In this document: piece by piece, positions 25,171 through 33,852 of the stretch | Numbering within the stretch: the stretch's first letter is position 1 | Layout of the letters: each line of letters begins with the position of its first letter | Assembly (NCBI GenBank): GCA_964637835.1 | Contig: CAZWYF010000014.1 | Span: 1-64,000, forward strand | DNA: 64,000 nucleotides | Source of the DNA: Glo-17 sp964637835 | GTDB lineage: Bacteria > Krumholzibacteriota > Krumholzibacteriia > LZORAL124-64-63 | Direction of reading: 5' to 3' | Position numbers and translations under genes: made by a program | Notes under the pieces: model-generated | Databases searched by the model: none | Seen by the model: the letters and a program-made list of their open reading frames with translations, nothing else | Told to the model about the DNA's origin: nothing

Positions 25171-26043
25171 TCAGCCCATCTTGTCCTGGAGCAGCGGCAC
25201 GATGTCCACCGCCCGCAGCGCCACCGGGATGCCGGCCTTCTCCAGCGCGGCTGTCTTGTCCGCCGCCGTGCCCGTGCCGCCGGTGACGATGGCGCCGGCA
25301 TGGCCCATCCGCTTGCCCGGAGGCGCGGTGCGGCCGGCGATGAAGGCCACGGTGGGCAGGTCCACGTTGGCCTGCAGGTAGTCCGCCGCCCGTTCCTCGG
25401 CGTCGCCGCCGATCTCGCCGATGAGCACCAGGGCCTCGGTCTGCGGGTCGTCGGCGAAGGCCTCGACCGCGTCGAGGAAATTGGTGCCGATCACCGGGTC
25501 GCCGCCGATCCCCAGGCAGGTGCTCTGGCCCAGCCCGGCGCTGGTCAGCTGCCAGACCACCTCGTAGGTCAGGGTGCCCGAGCGCGAGACCACGCCCACC
25601 TTGCCCTCCTTGACGATGCTGGCCGGCATGATGCCCAGCTTGGCGATGCCGGGCGCCAGCAGGCCGGGGCAGTTGGGCCCGATCAGCCGCACGCCGCGCT
25701 CCTGCAGGTAGGGCATGGCCCGGACCATGTCGATGGTGGGCACGCCCTCGGTGATGCAGCAGACCAGCTCGCAGCCCGCGTCGGCGGCCTCGAGCACGGC
25801 GCCGGCCGCGAACGGGGGCGGCACGAAGATCACCGACGTATTGGCGCCGGTCTCCTGGACGGCGTCGGCCACCGTGTCGAACACGGGGACCCTGTCGTCG
25901 AAGCTCTGCCCACCCTTGCCCGGGGTGACCCCGGCCACCACGGGGGTGCCGTAGTCCAGCATGCCGCGGGTATGGAAGCTGCCGTCACGACCGGTGATGC
26001 CCTGCACCACCACGCGCGTCTCATTGCTCACGAAGATCGCCAC
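25171..26043 (-). CDS. sucD: Succinyl-CoA synthetase alpha subunit
   Basis: The 290-residue alpha subunit, which binds CoA and carries the phospho-His of this TCA-cycle enzyme. VVVQGITGRDGSFHT is the CoA-binding Rossmann start; GVRLIGPNCPGLL and GKVGVVSRSGTLTYE follow; the active-site His is in GKRMGHAGAIVTGGTGTA. It starts with GTG at 26043 after GAGGAGG and is 13 bases from sucC. Confidence 0.96.
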   Translation of the reverse strand: MAIFVSNETRVVVQGITGRDGSFHTRGMLDYGTPVVAGVTPGKGGQSFDDRVPVFDTVADAVQETGANTSVIFVPPPFAAGAVLEAADAGCELVCCITEGVPTIDMVRAMPYLQERGVRLIGPNCPGLLAPGIAKLGIMPASIVKEGKVGVVSRSGTLTYEVVWQLTSAGLGQSTCLGIGGDPVIGTNFLDAVEAFADDPQTEALVLIGEIGGDAEERAADYLQANVDLPTVAFIAGRTAPPGKRMGHAGAIVTGGTGTAADKTAALEKAGIPVALRAVDIVPLLQDKMG

Positions 26044-26056
26044 GTCGTCTGCCTCC

Positions 26057-27199
26057 TCACGCCGCGGTGCCCGCGAGCTCGATGGCCTTCTGCACGGCCT
26101 CGTCCATGGTGGCGGCCGGGACCAGGTCGGTCTCGGCCAGGAGCTCGCGCGCCTGTTCCTCGTTGGTGCCGGTCAGGCGCACGACGATGGGCACGGAGAT
26201 CTCCATCTTCTCGGTGGCGGCGATGATGCCGCGGGCGACGTCGTCGCAACGCGTGATGCCGCCGAAGATGTTGAAGAGGATGGCCTTGACCTCCTGGTCC
26301 TCCAGGATGATCCGCAGCGCGTTGACCACCTTGTCGGGGTTGGAGCTGCCGCCGATGTCCAGGAAGTTGGCCGGCTGGCCGCCGTAGTGCTTGACCAGGT
26401 CCATGGTGGCCATGGCCAGGCCGGCGCCATTGACCAGGCAGCCCACGTCGCCCTGGAGCTTGACGAAGCTCAGGTCGGCCTCGCGCGCCTGGCGCTCGGA
26501 GGGATCCTCGGCCTCGAGGTCGCGCATGGGCTCGTAGTCGGGGTGCCGGAAGAGGGCGTTGTCATCCAGGTTGACCTTGGCGTCGATGGCCAGGCCCTTG
26601 CCCTCGGGAGTGAAGATGAACGGATTGATCTCGGCGAGGCTGGCGTCGGCCGCGAGGAAGGCCGTGTGCAGCTTCTGCAGGGCGGCTCCCAGCTGACGGG
26701 CCTTCTTCACGTCACCCTGCGCCAGCTTCAGGCCCAGGCCCAGCGCCTCGTGGTCCAGCAGGCCGTAGCGAGGGTCGATCTCGTGCTTGAGGATGGCCTC
26801 GGGGTTCTCCGCGGCCACCTGCTCGATCTCCACGCCACCCTCGGCGCTGGCCATCACCAGGACCCGGCCGCTGCGCCGGTCGACCAGCATGCCCAGGTAG
26901 TACTCCTCGGCGATGTCGGCCGCAGGCGTCACCAGCACCTTGCGCACGATGTGGCCCTTGATGTCCATGCCCAGGATGTTCCCGGCATGGGTCTTGACGT
27001 CCTCGAGGGACTTGCAGAACTTCACCCCGCCAGCCTTGCCGCGGCCACCGGTGAGCACCTGCGCCTTGACCATCACCGGCAGGCCCAGCTGTTCGGCCAG
27101 TTCCACCGCCCGCTGCGGCGTCTCGGCCACGTCGCCCGCCGGAACGGGCAGGCCATGCGACCGGAAGATGTCCCGGCCCTGGTATTCGTGGATGTTCAC
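26057..27199 (-). CDS. sucC: Succinyl-CoA synthetase beta subunit
   Basis: The 380-residue beta subunit, with an N-terminal ATP-grasp domain (MNIHEYQGRDIFRSHGLPVP; VKAQVLTGGRGKAGGVK) and a C-terminal CoA-ligase domain (FNIFGGITRCDDVARGI). The GTG at 27199 gives the canonical N-terminus; the frame to 27226 adds nine unrelated residues. It heads the sucC-sucD-ndk operon, downstream of a terminator. Confidence 0.96.
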   Translation of the reverse strand: MNIHEYQGRDIFRSHGLPVPAGDVAETPQRAVELAEQLGLPVMVKAQVLTGGRGKAGGVKFCKSLEDVKTHAGNILGMDIKGHIVRKVLVTPAADIAEEYYLGMLVDRRSGRVLVMASAEGGVEIEQVAAENPEAILKHEIDPRYGLLDHEALGLGLKLAQGDVKKARQLGAALQKLHTAFLAADASLAEINPFIFTPEGKGLAIDAKVNLDDNALFRHPDYEPMRDLEAEDPSERQAREADLSFVKLQGDVGCLVNGAGLAMATMDLVKHYGGQPANFLDIGGSSNPDKVVNALRIILEDQEVKAILFNIFGGITRCDDVARGIIAATEKMEISVPIVVRLTGTNEEQARELLAETDLVPAATMDEAVQKAIELAGTAA

Positions 27200-27230
27200 C
27201 TCGTCCTCACCTCCGGTTGCTACCACCGAG

Positions 27231-27260
27231 AAAAGGTCCGGCTCCGCGCGGAGCCGGACC
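27231..27260 (-). terminator. Terminator after the cyclic-2,3-diphosphoglycerate synthetase gene
   Basis: A perfect 11-bp stem GGTCCGGCTCC/GGAGCCGGACC (27235-27260) with a GCGC loop, followed on minus by TTTT (27234-27231). It separates this gene from sucC. Confidence 0.75.
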
Positions 27261-27329
27261 CATGGTAGACGAAAACACGAGTTCTGCCAGAAAGGGGCCC
27301 AGGGCCCGTTTCCGGCCCCCTGACGTCGG

Positions 27330-28649
27330 TCAGTCCAGGAACCGCGCGAGCACCTGGCGCAGGTTCGGCGAGCCGATCTCCTGCAGCTCGTAGCCCACGC
27401 GCACGGTCGGCCTGTCGATCTTCACGATGCGGGTCAGATCGATGGGCGTCCCGATGACCACGGCGTCGCACTCGCAGGCGTTGATGGTCTTCTCGAGGTC
27501 GGCCTTCTGCTCGTCGCCGTATCCCATGGCCGGCAGCAGGGTGCCGATCTCCGGGTACAGCTCGAAGGTCTCCTTGAGCTTGCCCACGGCCCAGGGACGC
27601 GGGTCCACCAGCTCGGCGGCCCCCATGCGCATGGCCGCGACCACGCCGGCGCCGTAGGTCATCTCGCCGTGCGTCAGGGTGGGGCCGTCCTCCACCACCA
27701 GGACCTTGAGGCCCTCGAGGCTCTCCAGATCGCCGGTGATGGTCAGCGGGCTGGCGCCGTCGATGATCTTCGCATCGGGGTTCAGCTCGCGGATGTTGTC
27801 GCGCACTTCCTGGATGTCCTCGAAGGCGGCCTCGACCACCTTGTTGATCACGACCACGTCGGCGATGCGGACGTTGGTCTCGCCGGGGAAGTACTCCTTC
27901 TCGTGGCCGGGACGGTGCGGGTCGGCCACCACGATGTGCAGGTCGCTCTTGTAGAACGGCGTGTCGTTGTTGCCGCCGTCCCAGAGGATGATGTCGGCCT
28001 CCTTCTCGGCCTCGCGGAGGATGGCCTCGTAGTCGACGCCGGCATAGATGACGCCGCCGGCGGCGATGTGGGGCTCGTACTCCTCCATCTCCTCGATGGT
28101 GCACTCGTGCTTCTCGAGGTCGGCCAGCTCGGCGAACCGCTGCACCTTCTGCTTGACCAGGTCGCCGTAGGGCATGGGATGGCGGATGGCCACCACCTTC
28201 TTGCCCGCATCGCGCAGGATGCGGCAGATGGCACGGCTGGTCTGGCTCTTGCCGCAGCCGGTCCGGACGGCGCCCACGGAGATCACCGGCCTGGTGCTCT
28301 CGATCTGGGTGTCGCGCTCGCCCATCATCACGAAGTCGGCGCCGGCGGCGTTGACCCGGCTGCCCAGGCTCATGACCTGCTGGTAGCTGCGGTCGCTGTA
28401 GGCCATGATGCACATGTCGGCGCCCGTCTCGACGATCAGCTCCTCGATGCGGGACTCGTCCTCGATGCGGATGCCCTCGGGGTAGAGCTTGCCGGCGAGC
28501 TCGGCCGGGTACTTGCGGCCGTCGATGTCGGGGATCTGGGTGGCCGTGAAGGCCACCACGTCGTAGTCGTCGTTGTCGCGGAAGCGGCAGTTGAAGTCGT
28601 GGAAGTCGCGGCCGGCCGCGCCCAGGATGATGACCTTCTTCCTGCTCAT
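27330..28649 (-). CDS. Cyclic 2,3-diphosphoglycerate synthetase homologue (P-loop NTPase)
   Basis: A 439-residue cytoplasmic protein of the family named for the archaeal enzyme that cyclises 2,3-diphosphoglycerate with ATP. The N-terminal half begins KKVIILGAAGRDFHDFN, a Rossmann-like start. The P-loop is in ISVGAVRTGCGKSQTSRAI, followed by VVAIRHPMPYGDL. The region IILWDGGNNDTPFY and VVADPHRPGHE is characteristic, and the end contains DAVVIGTPIDLTRI. Many bacterial members are called GTPases and have no tested role, so actual cyclase activity is uncertain. AAGGAG precedes the ATG at 28649. It sits between rfaE2 and the suc operon with its own terminator. Confidence 0.85.
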   Translation of the reverse strand: MSRKKVIILGAAGRDFHDFNCRFRDNDDYDVVAFTATQIPDIDGRKYPAELAGKLYPEGIRIEDESRIEELIVETGADMCIMAYSDRSYQQVMSLGSRVNAAGADFVMMGERDTQIESTRPVISVGAVRTGCGKSQTSRAICRILRDAGKKVVAIRHPMPYGDLVKQKVQRFAELADLEKHECTIEEMEEYEPHIAAGGVIYAGVDYEAILREAEKEADIILWDGGNNDTPFYKSDLHIVVADPHRPGHEKEYFPGETNVRIADVVVINKVVEAAFEDIQEVRDNIRELNPDAKIIDGASPLTITGDLESLEGLKVLVVEDGPTLTHGEMTYGAGVVAAMRMGAAELVDPRPWAVGKLKETFELYPEIGTLLPAMGYGDEQKADLEKTINACECDAVVIGTPIDLTRIVKIDRPTVRVGYELQEIGSPNLRQVLARFLD

Positions 28650-28745
28650 CGTTTCTCCTTCGCAGGATGCGGAATGATGAGTGTCTCGCGCCCTCCGTGA
28701 ACGGCTGCCGTGCGGGCCGCGCAGGCCCCGCGGCACGGGACAGGG

Positions 28746-29237
28746 TCAGTCCAGCAGATCACGGATGGCGTCGATGATGGCAGAGGTCGACCAACCAGCC
28801 CGCATGGGCACCCGGACCACATCGCCCCCCCAGGAACGGACCTCCCGGGCTCCGACGATGTCGGATTCCTCGTACTCGGACCCCTTGACGAGCACGTCCG
28901 GCCGCACCTGGAGGATCACCTCCAGCGGTGTTGGCGCATCGAATATGGTGACCGCCGATACGGGCCGCAAGGCGGCGATCAGCGCCGCCCGGTGCTGCTG
29001 GGGCACCAGCGGCCGCCCGGGGCCCTTGAGCTGGCGGACGCTCGCGTCCGCATTGATGGCGACCAGCAGGCCATCCGCCTGCCGCGCGGCCTCGGCCAGG
29101 CTGAACAGATGGCCGGTGTGGACGATGTCGAAGCAGCCGTTGGTGAAGGACACGCGGCGCCCGGCCGCCCGCTCGGCCTCGCCCCACGCCGCCAGTTCGT
29201 CCGGATGCAGGACGCGGCCCAGATCCACCTCGCGCAC
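28746..29237 (-). CDS. rfaE2: D-glycero-beta-D-manno-heptose 1-phosphate adenylyltransferase
   Basis: A 163-residue nucleotidyltransferase that makes ADP-heptose for the lipopolysaccharide inner core. The motif FTNGCFDIVHTGHL contains the HxGH of the family; KGPGRPLVPQQHRA, FDAPTPLEVI and RPDVLVKGSEYEE are typical. It is the equivalent of the C-terminal half of HldE, here a separate gene. The GTG at 29237 lies behind GAGGAGG and 2 bases after the kinase stop, so the two are co-translated. A stretch beginning at 28690 downstream holds an imperfect hairpin. Confidence 0.93.
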   Translation of the reverse strand: MREVDLGRVLHPDELAAWGEAERAAGRRVSFTNGCFDIVHTGHLFSLAEAARQADGLLVAINADASVRQLKGPGRPLVPQQHRAALIAALRPVSAVTIFDAPTPLEVILQVRPDVLVKGSEYEESDIVGAREVRSWGGDVVRVPMRAGWSTSAIIDAIRDLLD

Positions 29238-29239
29238 GG

Positions 29240-30220
29240 CTAGCCCTCCTCGAGGCCCGCCGCACGGGCCAGCTGGTCGCGGCTGACCGCGACGGTGCCC
29301 ACCTCGCGTACCGCCACGCCCGCCGCGTGATTGGCGAGGCCGGCGGCGGCCCGGAAGCTCGCCCCGGCGCAGAGCGCCGCGGTGTACACGGCGATCACCG
29401 TGTCGCCAGCGCCGGTGACGTCGAACACGTGGGTGGCCTCGGTGGGCAGGTGGTGCTCGACGCCGTCGGGCTCGAAGAGCGCCATGCCGTGCTCGCCGCG
29501 GGTGATCAGGACGCAGTCGGCCTCGGTCCGGCGCCGGAGGATCCGCCCGGCGCGCGAGAGGCTCGCCCCGTCGGTGATGGGCAGGGCGCAGGCCTGCTCG
29601 GCCTCGCGCTGGTTGGGGGTCAGCGAGGTGACTCCACGATACTGGGAGAAGTCGCCCTTCTTGGGATCGACCACCACCACGCCCCCGTCGCGGCGACCCC
29701 AGGCGATCACGTCGGTGAGCACGGCGTCGGTGAGCAGGCCCTTGCCGTAGTCGCTGAGCACGATGCCGTCGAAGGGGCCCAGTTCGCGCAGGCGGGCCAG
29801 CACGTCGGCCGCCTCGGCGTTTCCGAGGGCGCGGTCGTCCTCCATGTCCGCGCGCACCACCTGCTGATTCTGGGCGATCACCCGCGTCTTGACGGTGGTG
29901 GGCCGGCCGGGCAGGACCACGAGGCCGTCGGCGTGCAGGCCGAGGTCGCCGACCAGGCCGCGCAGCGTGTGGGCGGTGGCATCCTGGCCGCAGACGCCCA
30001 CCAGGGAGACCTCCACCCCCAGGGCCTGCAGGTTGGCCGCCACGTTGGCCGCGCCGCCGAGCTTGAGCGTTTCGCGCTCCAGGCGCACCACCGGCACCGG
30101 CGCCTCCGGGCTGATCCGGTCGCAGCGGCCCCAGAGGAAGCGGTCGACCATCAGATCGCCCAGGACCGCCAGCCGCAGGCGCGGCAGGCCGGCGAGGATC
30201 TCCTTGAACTTCTCGGTCAT
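29240..30220 (-). CDS. rfaE1: D-glycero-beta-D-manno-heptose 7-phosphate kinase
   Basis: A 326-residue PfkB-family sugar kinase, equal to the N-terminal half of HldE. AVLGDLMVDRFLWGRCDRISPEAPVPVV is the known family start; LGGAANVAANLQALG binds substrate; DYGKGLLTD and FDVTGAGDTVIAVY form the ATP/anion-hole signature. It forms a two-gene unit with rfaE2 for ADP-heptose synthesis; the phosphatase gmhB and isomerase gmhA are not in the window. Its own promoter gives a leader near 95 bases. Confidence 0.94.
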   Translation of the reverse strand: MTEKFKEILAGLPRLRLAVLGDLMVDRFLWGRCDRISPEAPVPVVRLERETLKLGGAANVAANLQALGVEVSLVGVCGQDATAHTLRGLVGDLGLHADGLVVLPGRPTTVKTRVIAQNQQVVRADMEDDRALGNAEAADVLARLRELGPFDGIVLSDYGKGLLTDAVLTDVIAWGRRDGGVVVVDPKKGDFSQYRGVTSLTPNQREAEQACALPITDGASLSRAGRILRRRTEADCVLITRGEHGMALFEPDGVEHHLPTEATHVFDVTGAGDTVIAVYTAALCAGASFRAAAGLANHAAGVAVREVGTVAVSRDQLARAAGLEEG

Positions 30221-30320
30221 GGTGTGTTTGCTTTCTCCTGCACGAATCGACCAGGGCCCGGCCGGTCTCGATCACTGGCCGGTGCCGGGAGCGGCCCCAG
30301 GAGCGGCGCCAGGCCGCGGG

Positions 30321-30349
30321 ACGCTAGCACCGGGCCCCACACCTGTCAA
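30321..30349 (-). promoter_or_regulatory. Promoter of rfaE1-rfaE2
   Basis: On minus, TTGACA (30349-30344), 17-bp spacer, TAGCGT (30326-30321), in the 180-base gap between divergent rfaE1 and the DUF3467 gene. Confidence 0.55.
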
Positions 30350-30400
30350 ACCGCGCCCCGGCCGCCCCGGGTGGTCGTCGGCGGCGCCGAGGAGCCTCCG

Positions 30401-30724
30401 ATGTCGCAGAACAACCCCCAGCCGCCTGGCGGCAAGCAGCAGATCTCCATCGAGCTGCCGCCCGAGGTGGGCGACGGCGTCTACGCCAACCTCTCGATCA
30501 TCGCCAGCAACCCCGGCGAGTTCGTGCTGGACTTCGCGCGCCTGCTGCCGGGCGTGCCCAAGGCCAAGGTCCACGCCCGGGTGATCATGACCCCGGCGGC
30601 CGCCAAGGCGCTACACAAGCACCTCGGCCAGAACATCGAGCGGTTCGAGCAGCAGCACGGGGAGATCCGTCTCAAGCCGGGCGGTCCCCAGGATCCCAAC
30701 CAGATCGGGTTCCAGGCCGGCTGA
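30401..30724 (+). CDS. DUF3467 family protein
   Basis: A 107-residue soluble protein of a widespread family with no known role. ISIELPPEVGDGVYANLSI and NPGEFVLDFARLLPG are the hallmark strands of DUF3467, followed by a helix rich in His/Ala (AAAKALHKHLGQNIERFEQQ). GAGGAG precedes the ATG at 30401. The frame is open far upstream across rfaE1, which is a shadow. It is one of only three plus-strand genes and converges on the acyltransferase, with no clear terminator between them. Confidence 0.85.
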   Translation: MSQNNPQPPGGKQQISIELPPEVGDGVYANLSIIASNPGEFVLDFARLLPGVPKAKVHARVIMTPAAAKALHKHLGQNIERFEQQHGEIRLKPGGPQDPNQIGFQAG

Positions 30725-30819
30725 CCCGCCTCTGGACAGTTCCCCGCGTGCGACGGTCGAGCCGGGATGAGCCACGGCGACGGTGGCGCCGGATCTCCTG
30801 ACCGGATCCTGGACCTCGA

Positions 30820-31731
30820 TCATGCGACTGCCTCCGGGGGGCGAGTCTTCCACCGCCGGTGGACCCAGAAGTAGTGGTCGGGATGCCTGCGGATCATGGC
30901 GGCCAGACGTTGCGTGTGCTGTGCGGTGATCTCCCGGATGGCGGTCGCCTCGTCCCAGCCGGGATCGACGGTGATGGGCGGCTGGATCACGGCCCGGTGC
31001 CGGCCATCGGCCTCGCGCACCAGGAATCCGGTCACCACGGGCACCCGGAGTTTCCAGGCCAGCTGGGCGGTGCCGCGGAAGACGCTGGCCGGCTGCCCCA
31101 GGAAATCCAGGAACAGCCCGCCCCGCCCGGCGTCCTGGTCGCCGAGCAGCCCGATGAGCCCGCCCTCGCGCAGGGTGCGGACCAGTTCCTTGAGCGATGG
31201 CCCCGCGCGGATGATCCCCACCCCGGCCTCCGCCCGCAGCGAGTTCTGCAGCCGGTCCACGCGGCGGTTCGACTGGGTCTTGGCCAGGAAGCGGACGGTG
31301 TGGCCCCGGGCGGCGAGCCAGGCGCCGAGCAGCTCCCAGTTGCCGAAGTGACCGGAGATCAGCAGGGCGCCCCGCCCCTCCCCCACGGCGGCGTCGAGGT
31401 GCTCGGCCCCCTCCACGTCCACCAGCTCGAGGACCGCCTCCGAGGAGAGCCGCCAGTAGCCGCAGAACTCCAGGAGCGTGGCGCCGAGCTGGGCGTAGAA
31501 GTCGCGACCCAGGCGATGCAGCCGGTCCCGGTCGAGATCCCGCCCCACCGTGGCGGCCAGGTTCTCGAGGGCCACCGCCTTGCGGAACGGCACCAGGTAC
31601 CAGCAGAACACGCCCAGCCCGCGGCCGAGCCGCTGCAGGGCGCGGAAGGGCAGCGGGCGCGCGAGCAGGAAGACCAGGCGCAACAGCGCGTAGTCTCGCC
31701 ACTGGATCAGTGTCTTGCGCAGATCGGCCAC
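30820..31731 (-). CDS. Lipid A biosynthesis (lauroyl-type) acyltransferase
   Basis: A 303-residue LpxL/HtrB-family acyltransferase that would add a secondary acyl chain to lipid A at the inner membrane. A membrane-binding segment near the N-terminus (YALLRLVFLLARPLPF) precedes the catalytic HFGNWE (H128 to E133). FLAKTQSNRRVD and LIGLLGDQDAGRGGLFLDFLGQPA are further family motifs, and HPDHYFWVHRRWKTRP is the typical ending. The GTG at 31731 was chosen since it matches the family start; upstream sequence is not conserved. It follows dprA by 52 bases. Which chain it adds cannot be read. Confidence 0.9.
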   Translation of the reverse strand: MADLRKTLIQWRDYALLRLVFLLARPLPFRALQRLGRGLGVFCWYLVPFRKAVALENLAATVGRDLDRDRLHRLGRDFYAQLGATLLEFCGYWRLSSEAVLELVDVEGAEHLDAAVGEGRGALLISGHFGNWELLGAWLAARGHTVRFLAKTQSNRRVDRLQNSLRAEAGVGIIRAGPSLKELVRTLREGGLIGLLGDQDAGRGGLFLDFLGQPASVFRGTAQLAWKLRVPVVTGFLVREADGRHRAVIQPPITVDPGWDEATAIREITAQHTQRLAAMIRRHPDHYFWVHRRWKTRPPEAVA

Positions 31732-31783
31732 GGAGAGCAGCAGGTTCCTCGTTCGGGAGGCGGGATGGGCGCGGGCGGCGCGC

Positions 31784-32668
31784 TCAGGACCGCCAGAGTC
31801 TAGGCGCCAGCCTGCCGCCGGGCAAGCGGCGGATCCATCCGGCCAGCTCCAGGGCCAGCAACCCCTCGCCGAACATGGCGGCCGTTCCCGGCCAGCGCGA
31901 TCGCAGGTCCTCGATCGCGGTCCCCTCCAGGTCCAGTCGATCCAGGATCCAGCGGGCGGCGCTGCCGGGGACCGGTCGTGGCGGCCCCGCGGAATCCACC
32001 CGCCCTCGCGGAGGCTCCAGCGCCGCGTCGAGGTCCGCGGCGCCCGTGCAGATCGTCGCCCCCTCCCGGAGCAGCGCATGGCAGCCCTCGCTGCTGGGCG
32101 CGTCCACGGGACCGGGCACCGCCCAGACCATGCGGCCGAGGTCCGTGGCGAGCTGGGCGGTGACCAGGGCGCCACTGCGCCGCGGCGCTTCCACCACGAC
32201 GACCCCGGCGGCCAGGGCCGCGATGAGGCGGTTGCGCCGGGGAAAGAGCCAGCGCCCCCCCGCCCCGCCGCCCGGTCCGGTCTCGGTGACGCTGCAGCCG
32301 GTCTGCTCGATGCGGCGCCGCAGGTCGCGGTGGGCGGTGGGATAGGTCCGATCAGGGCCGGTTCCCATCACCGCGACGGTCTGGCCCTCCGCCTCGAGGG
32401 CGCCGCGATGGGCCTCGCCGTCGATGCCCAGCGCCAGACCGCTGACCACGATCCAGCCGCGTGCGGCCGCGTCGGCCGCCAGCCGCCGGGCCACGGCCAG
32501 CCCGCGGGCCGATGCCCCGCGGGTTCCCACCATGGCGATGGCGGGTCGTCGCAAGACCTCCGCGTCGCCGCAAACGAATACCCGGCGGGGCGGATCCGCG
32601 AGGTGGTTCCAGCCGGGCGGCCAGGCGGGGTGATCCGGCGTGATGGTCCGCCAGCGAGCAGACGTCAT
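31784..32668 (-). CDS. dprA: DNA-processing protein DprA (short form)
   Basis: A 294-residue DprA, which loads RecA onto incoming single-stranded DNA during transformation. The Rossmann-like core has MVGTRGASARGLAVARRLA, VVSGLALGIDGEAHRGALE, VAVMGTGPDRTYP, FPRRNRLIAALA and VVVEAPRRSGALVTAQLA. The C-terminus ends in a winged-helix-like part (AARWILDRLDLEGTAIEDL). The usual N-terminal SAM domain is missing, so it is about 70 residues shorter than standard. The ATG at 32668 lacks a strong Shine-Dalgarno. Found near type IV pilus and ComEA-like genes, which favours natural DNA uptake. Confidence 0.88.
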   Translation of the reverse strand: MTSARWRTITPDHPAWPPGWNHLADPPRRVFVCGDAEVLRRPAIAMVGTRGASARGLAVARRLAADAAARGWIVVSGLALGIDGEAHRGALEAEGQTVAVMGTGPDRTYPTAHRDLRRRIEQTGCSVTETGPGGGAGGRWLFPRRNRLIAALAAGVVVVEAPRRSGALVTAQLATDLGRMVWAVPGPVDAPSSEGCHALLREGATICTGAADLDAALEPPRGRVDSAGPPRPVPGSAARWILDRLDLEGTAIEDLRSRWPGTAAMFGEGLLALELAGWIRRLPGGRLAPRLWRS

Positions 32669-32754
32669 GGACGGGGTCCGGTTTCCGGGAGGCGGGGTGA
32701 CCGGGCGATGGCGATGGTCGGGTCGGGCGCCCGCGAGCCCGCGGGCCCGCGAGT

Positions 32755-33846
32755 TCACGTGTCGTCGCGCGGCTCCGGATCCGTCGGCGGGGCCGGCCGC
32801 AGGTGCGGGGGCGTGACCAGGGAATCCCCGGTGGTGGCCGACGGCTGCGCGGCCACGCGCAGATCGCCGAGCAGGTGCCGCAGTTCGGCCAGGCCATCGC
32901 CACGCACCGCGGAGACGAGCAGGACCCGCAGGCCGCCGTGCTCGGCGCACCACGCCGAGCAGGTCGCCAGCGCCGACTCGGCCGTGGCGGCGTCGATCAG
33001 GTCGGCCTTGGTCAGCAGCACCCCGAACGGGAGCGTCTCCAGACGCGCGCCGTACTGCTGCAACTCGCCGCGCAGCATGCTCAGCGCGGCGGTGGGATCG
33101 GGATCCGTTCCGTCGGCCATGAGCAGCAGGGCGCCGGTGCGCTCGATGTGCCGCAGGAACTCGTGACCGAGGCCCTTGCCCTCGCTGGCGCCCTCGATCA
33201 GGCCGGGGATGTCCGCGAGGGTGCAGCTGCGCCAGTCGCCCAGGTCCACGATCCCCAGGTTGGGCGCCAGGGTCGTGAACGGGTAGTCCGCGATCCGGGG
33301 TCGGGCCGCCGTCAGCACCGAGAGCAGCGTGCTCTTGCCGGCATTGGGCGCGCCCACCAGGCCCACGTCGGCGATCAGGCGCAGCTCCAGGCGCACCTCG
33401 ATCGCCTCCCCGGCGCGGCCGCTGGTGGCCTTCATGGGCGTCTGATTCCGCGCGGTGCGGAACTCCCAGTTGCCCTTGCCTCCCTTGCCGCCGCGGGCGA
33501 TGCACAGACGCTGTCCCGGTTCGGTGAGGTCGCCGATCACGGTCTCGTCCGGCAGCCGCAGCACGCTGGTGCCACAGGGCACGGGGATCTCGAGGTCCTG
33601 GCCGTCCGCCCCGGTCTTGCGCGCGCCGCCGCCGGCCTTGCCGCCGGCCGCGCGGTATTCGCGCCGGTAGCGGAAGTCCAGGAGCGTGGCCATGCCCCCG
33701 TCCGCCACCAGCCAGACGTCGCCACCGCGGCCGCCGTTGCCCCCGTCCGGCCCACCCCGCGGCACGAACTTCTCGCGGCGCGTGGAGACGCAACCGTCGC
33801 CACCGCGGCCCGCCTGCACCCGGATGGTGGCAACGTCGAGGAACAT
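32755..33846 (-). CDS. obg: Obg GTPase
   Basis: A 363-residue ribosome-assembly GTPase. The glycine-rich Obg fold fills residues 1-158 (GRGGDGCVSTRREKFVPRGG; ARGGKGGKGNWEF). The G1 loop is GAPNAGKST at residues 164-172, switch I includes DYPFTTLAPNLG, G3 is DIPGLIEGA and G4 is TKAD. The acidic C-terminal tail is short. Its start lies 7 bases after the aminotransferase stop. Confidence 0.96.
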   Translation of the reverse strand: MFLDVATIRVQAGRGGDGCVSTRREKFVPRGGPDGGNGGRGGDVWLVADGGMATLLDFRYRREYRAAGGKAGGGARKTGADGQDLEIPVPCGTSVLRLPDETVIGDLTEPGQRLCIARGGKGGKGNWEFRTARNQTPMKATSGRAGEAIEVRLELRLIADVGLVGAPNAGKSTLLSVLTAARPRIADYPFTTLAPNLGIVDLGDWRSCTLADIPGLIEGASEGKGLGHEFLRHIERTGALLLMADGTDPDPTAALSMLRGELQQYGARLETLPFGVLLTKADLIDAATAESALATCSAWCAEHGGLRVLLVSAVRGDGLAELRHLLGDLRVAAQPSATTGDSLVTPPHLRPAPPTDPEPRDDT

Positions 33847-33852
33847 GCCGCG

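Noticed and set aside
29327..30400. Long plus-strand extension of the DUF3467 gene
   Set aside because: It runs opposite rfaE1 and has no conservation; the family start and a Shine-Dalgarno sequence are at 30401.
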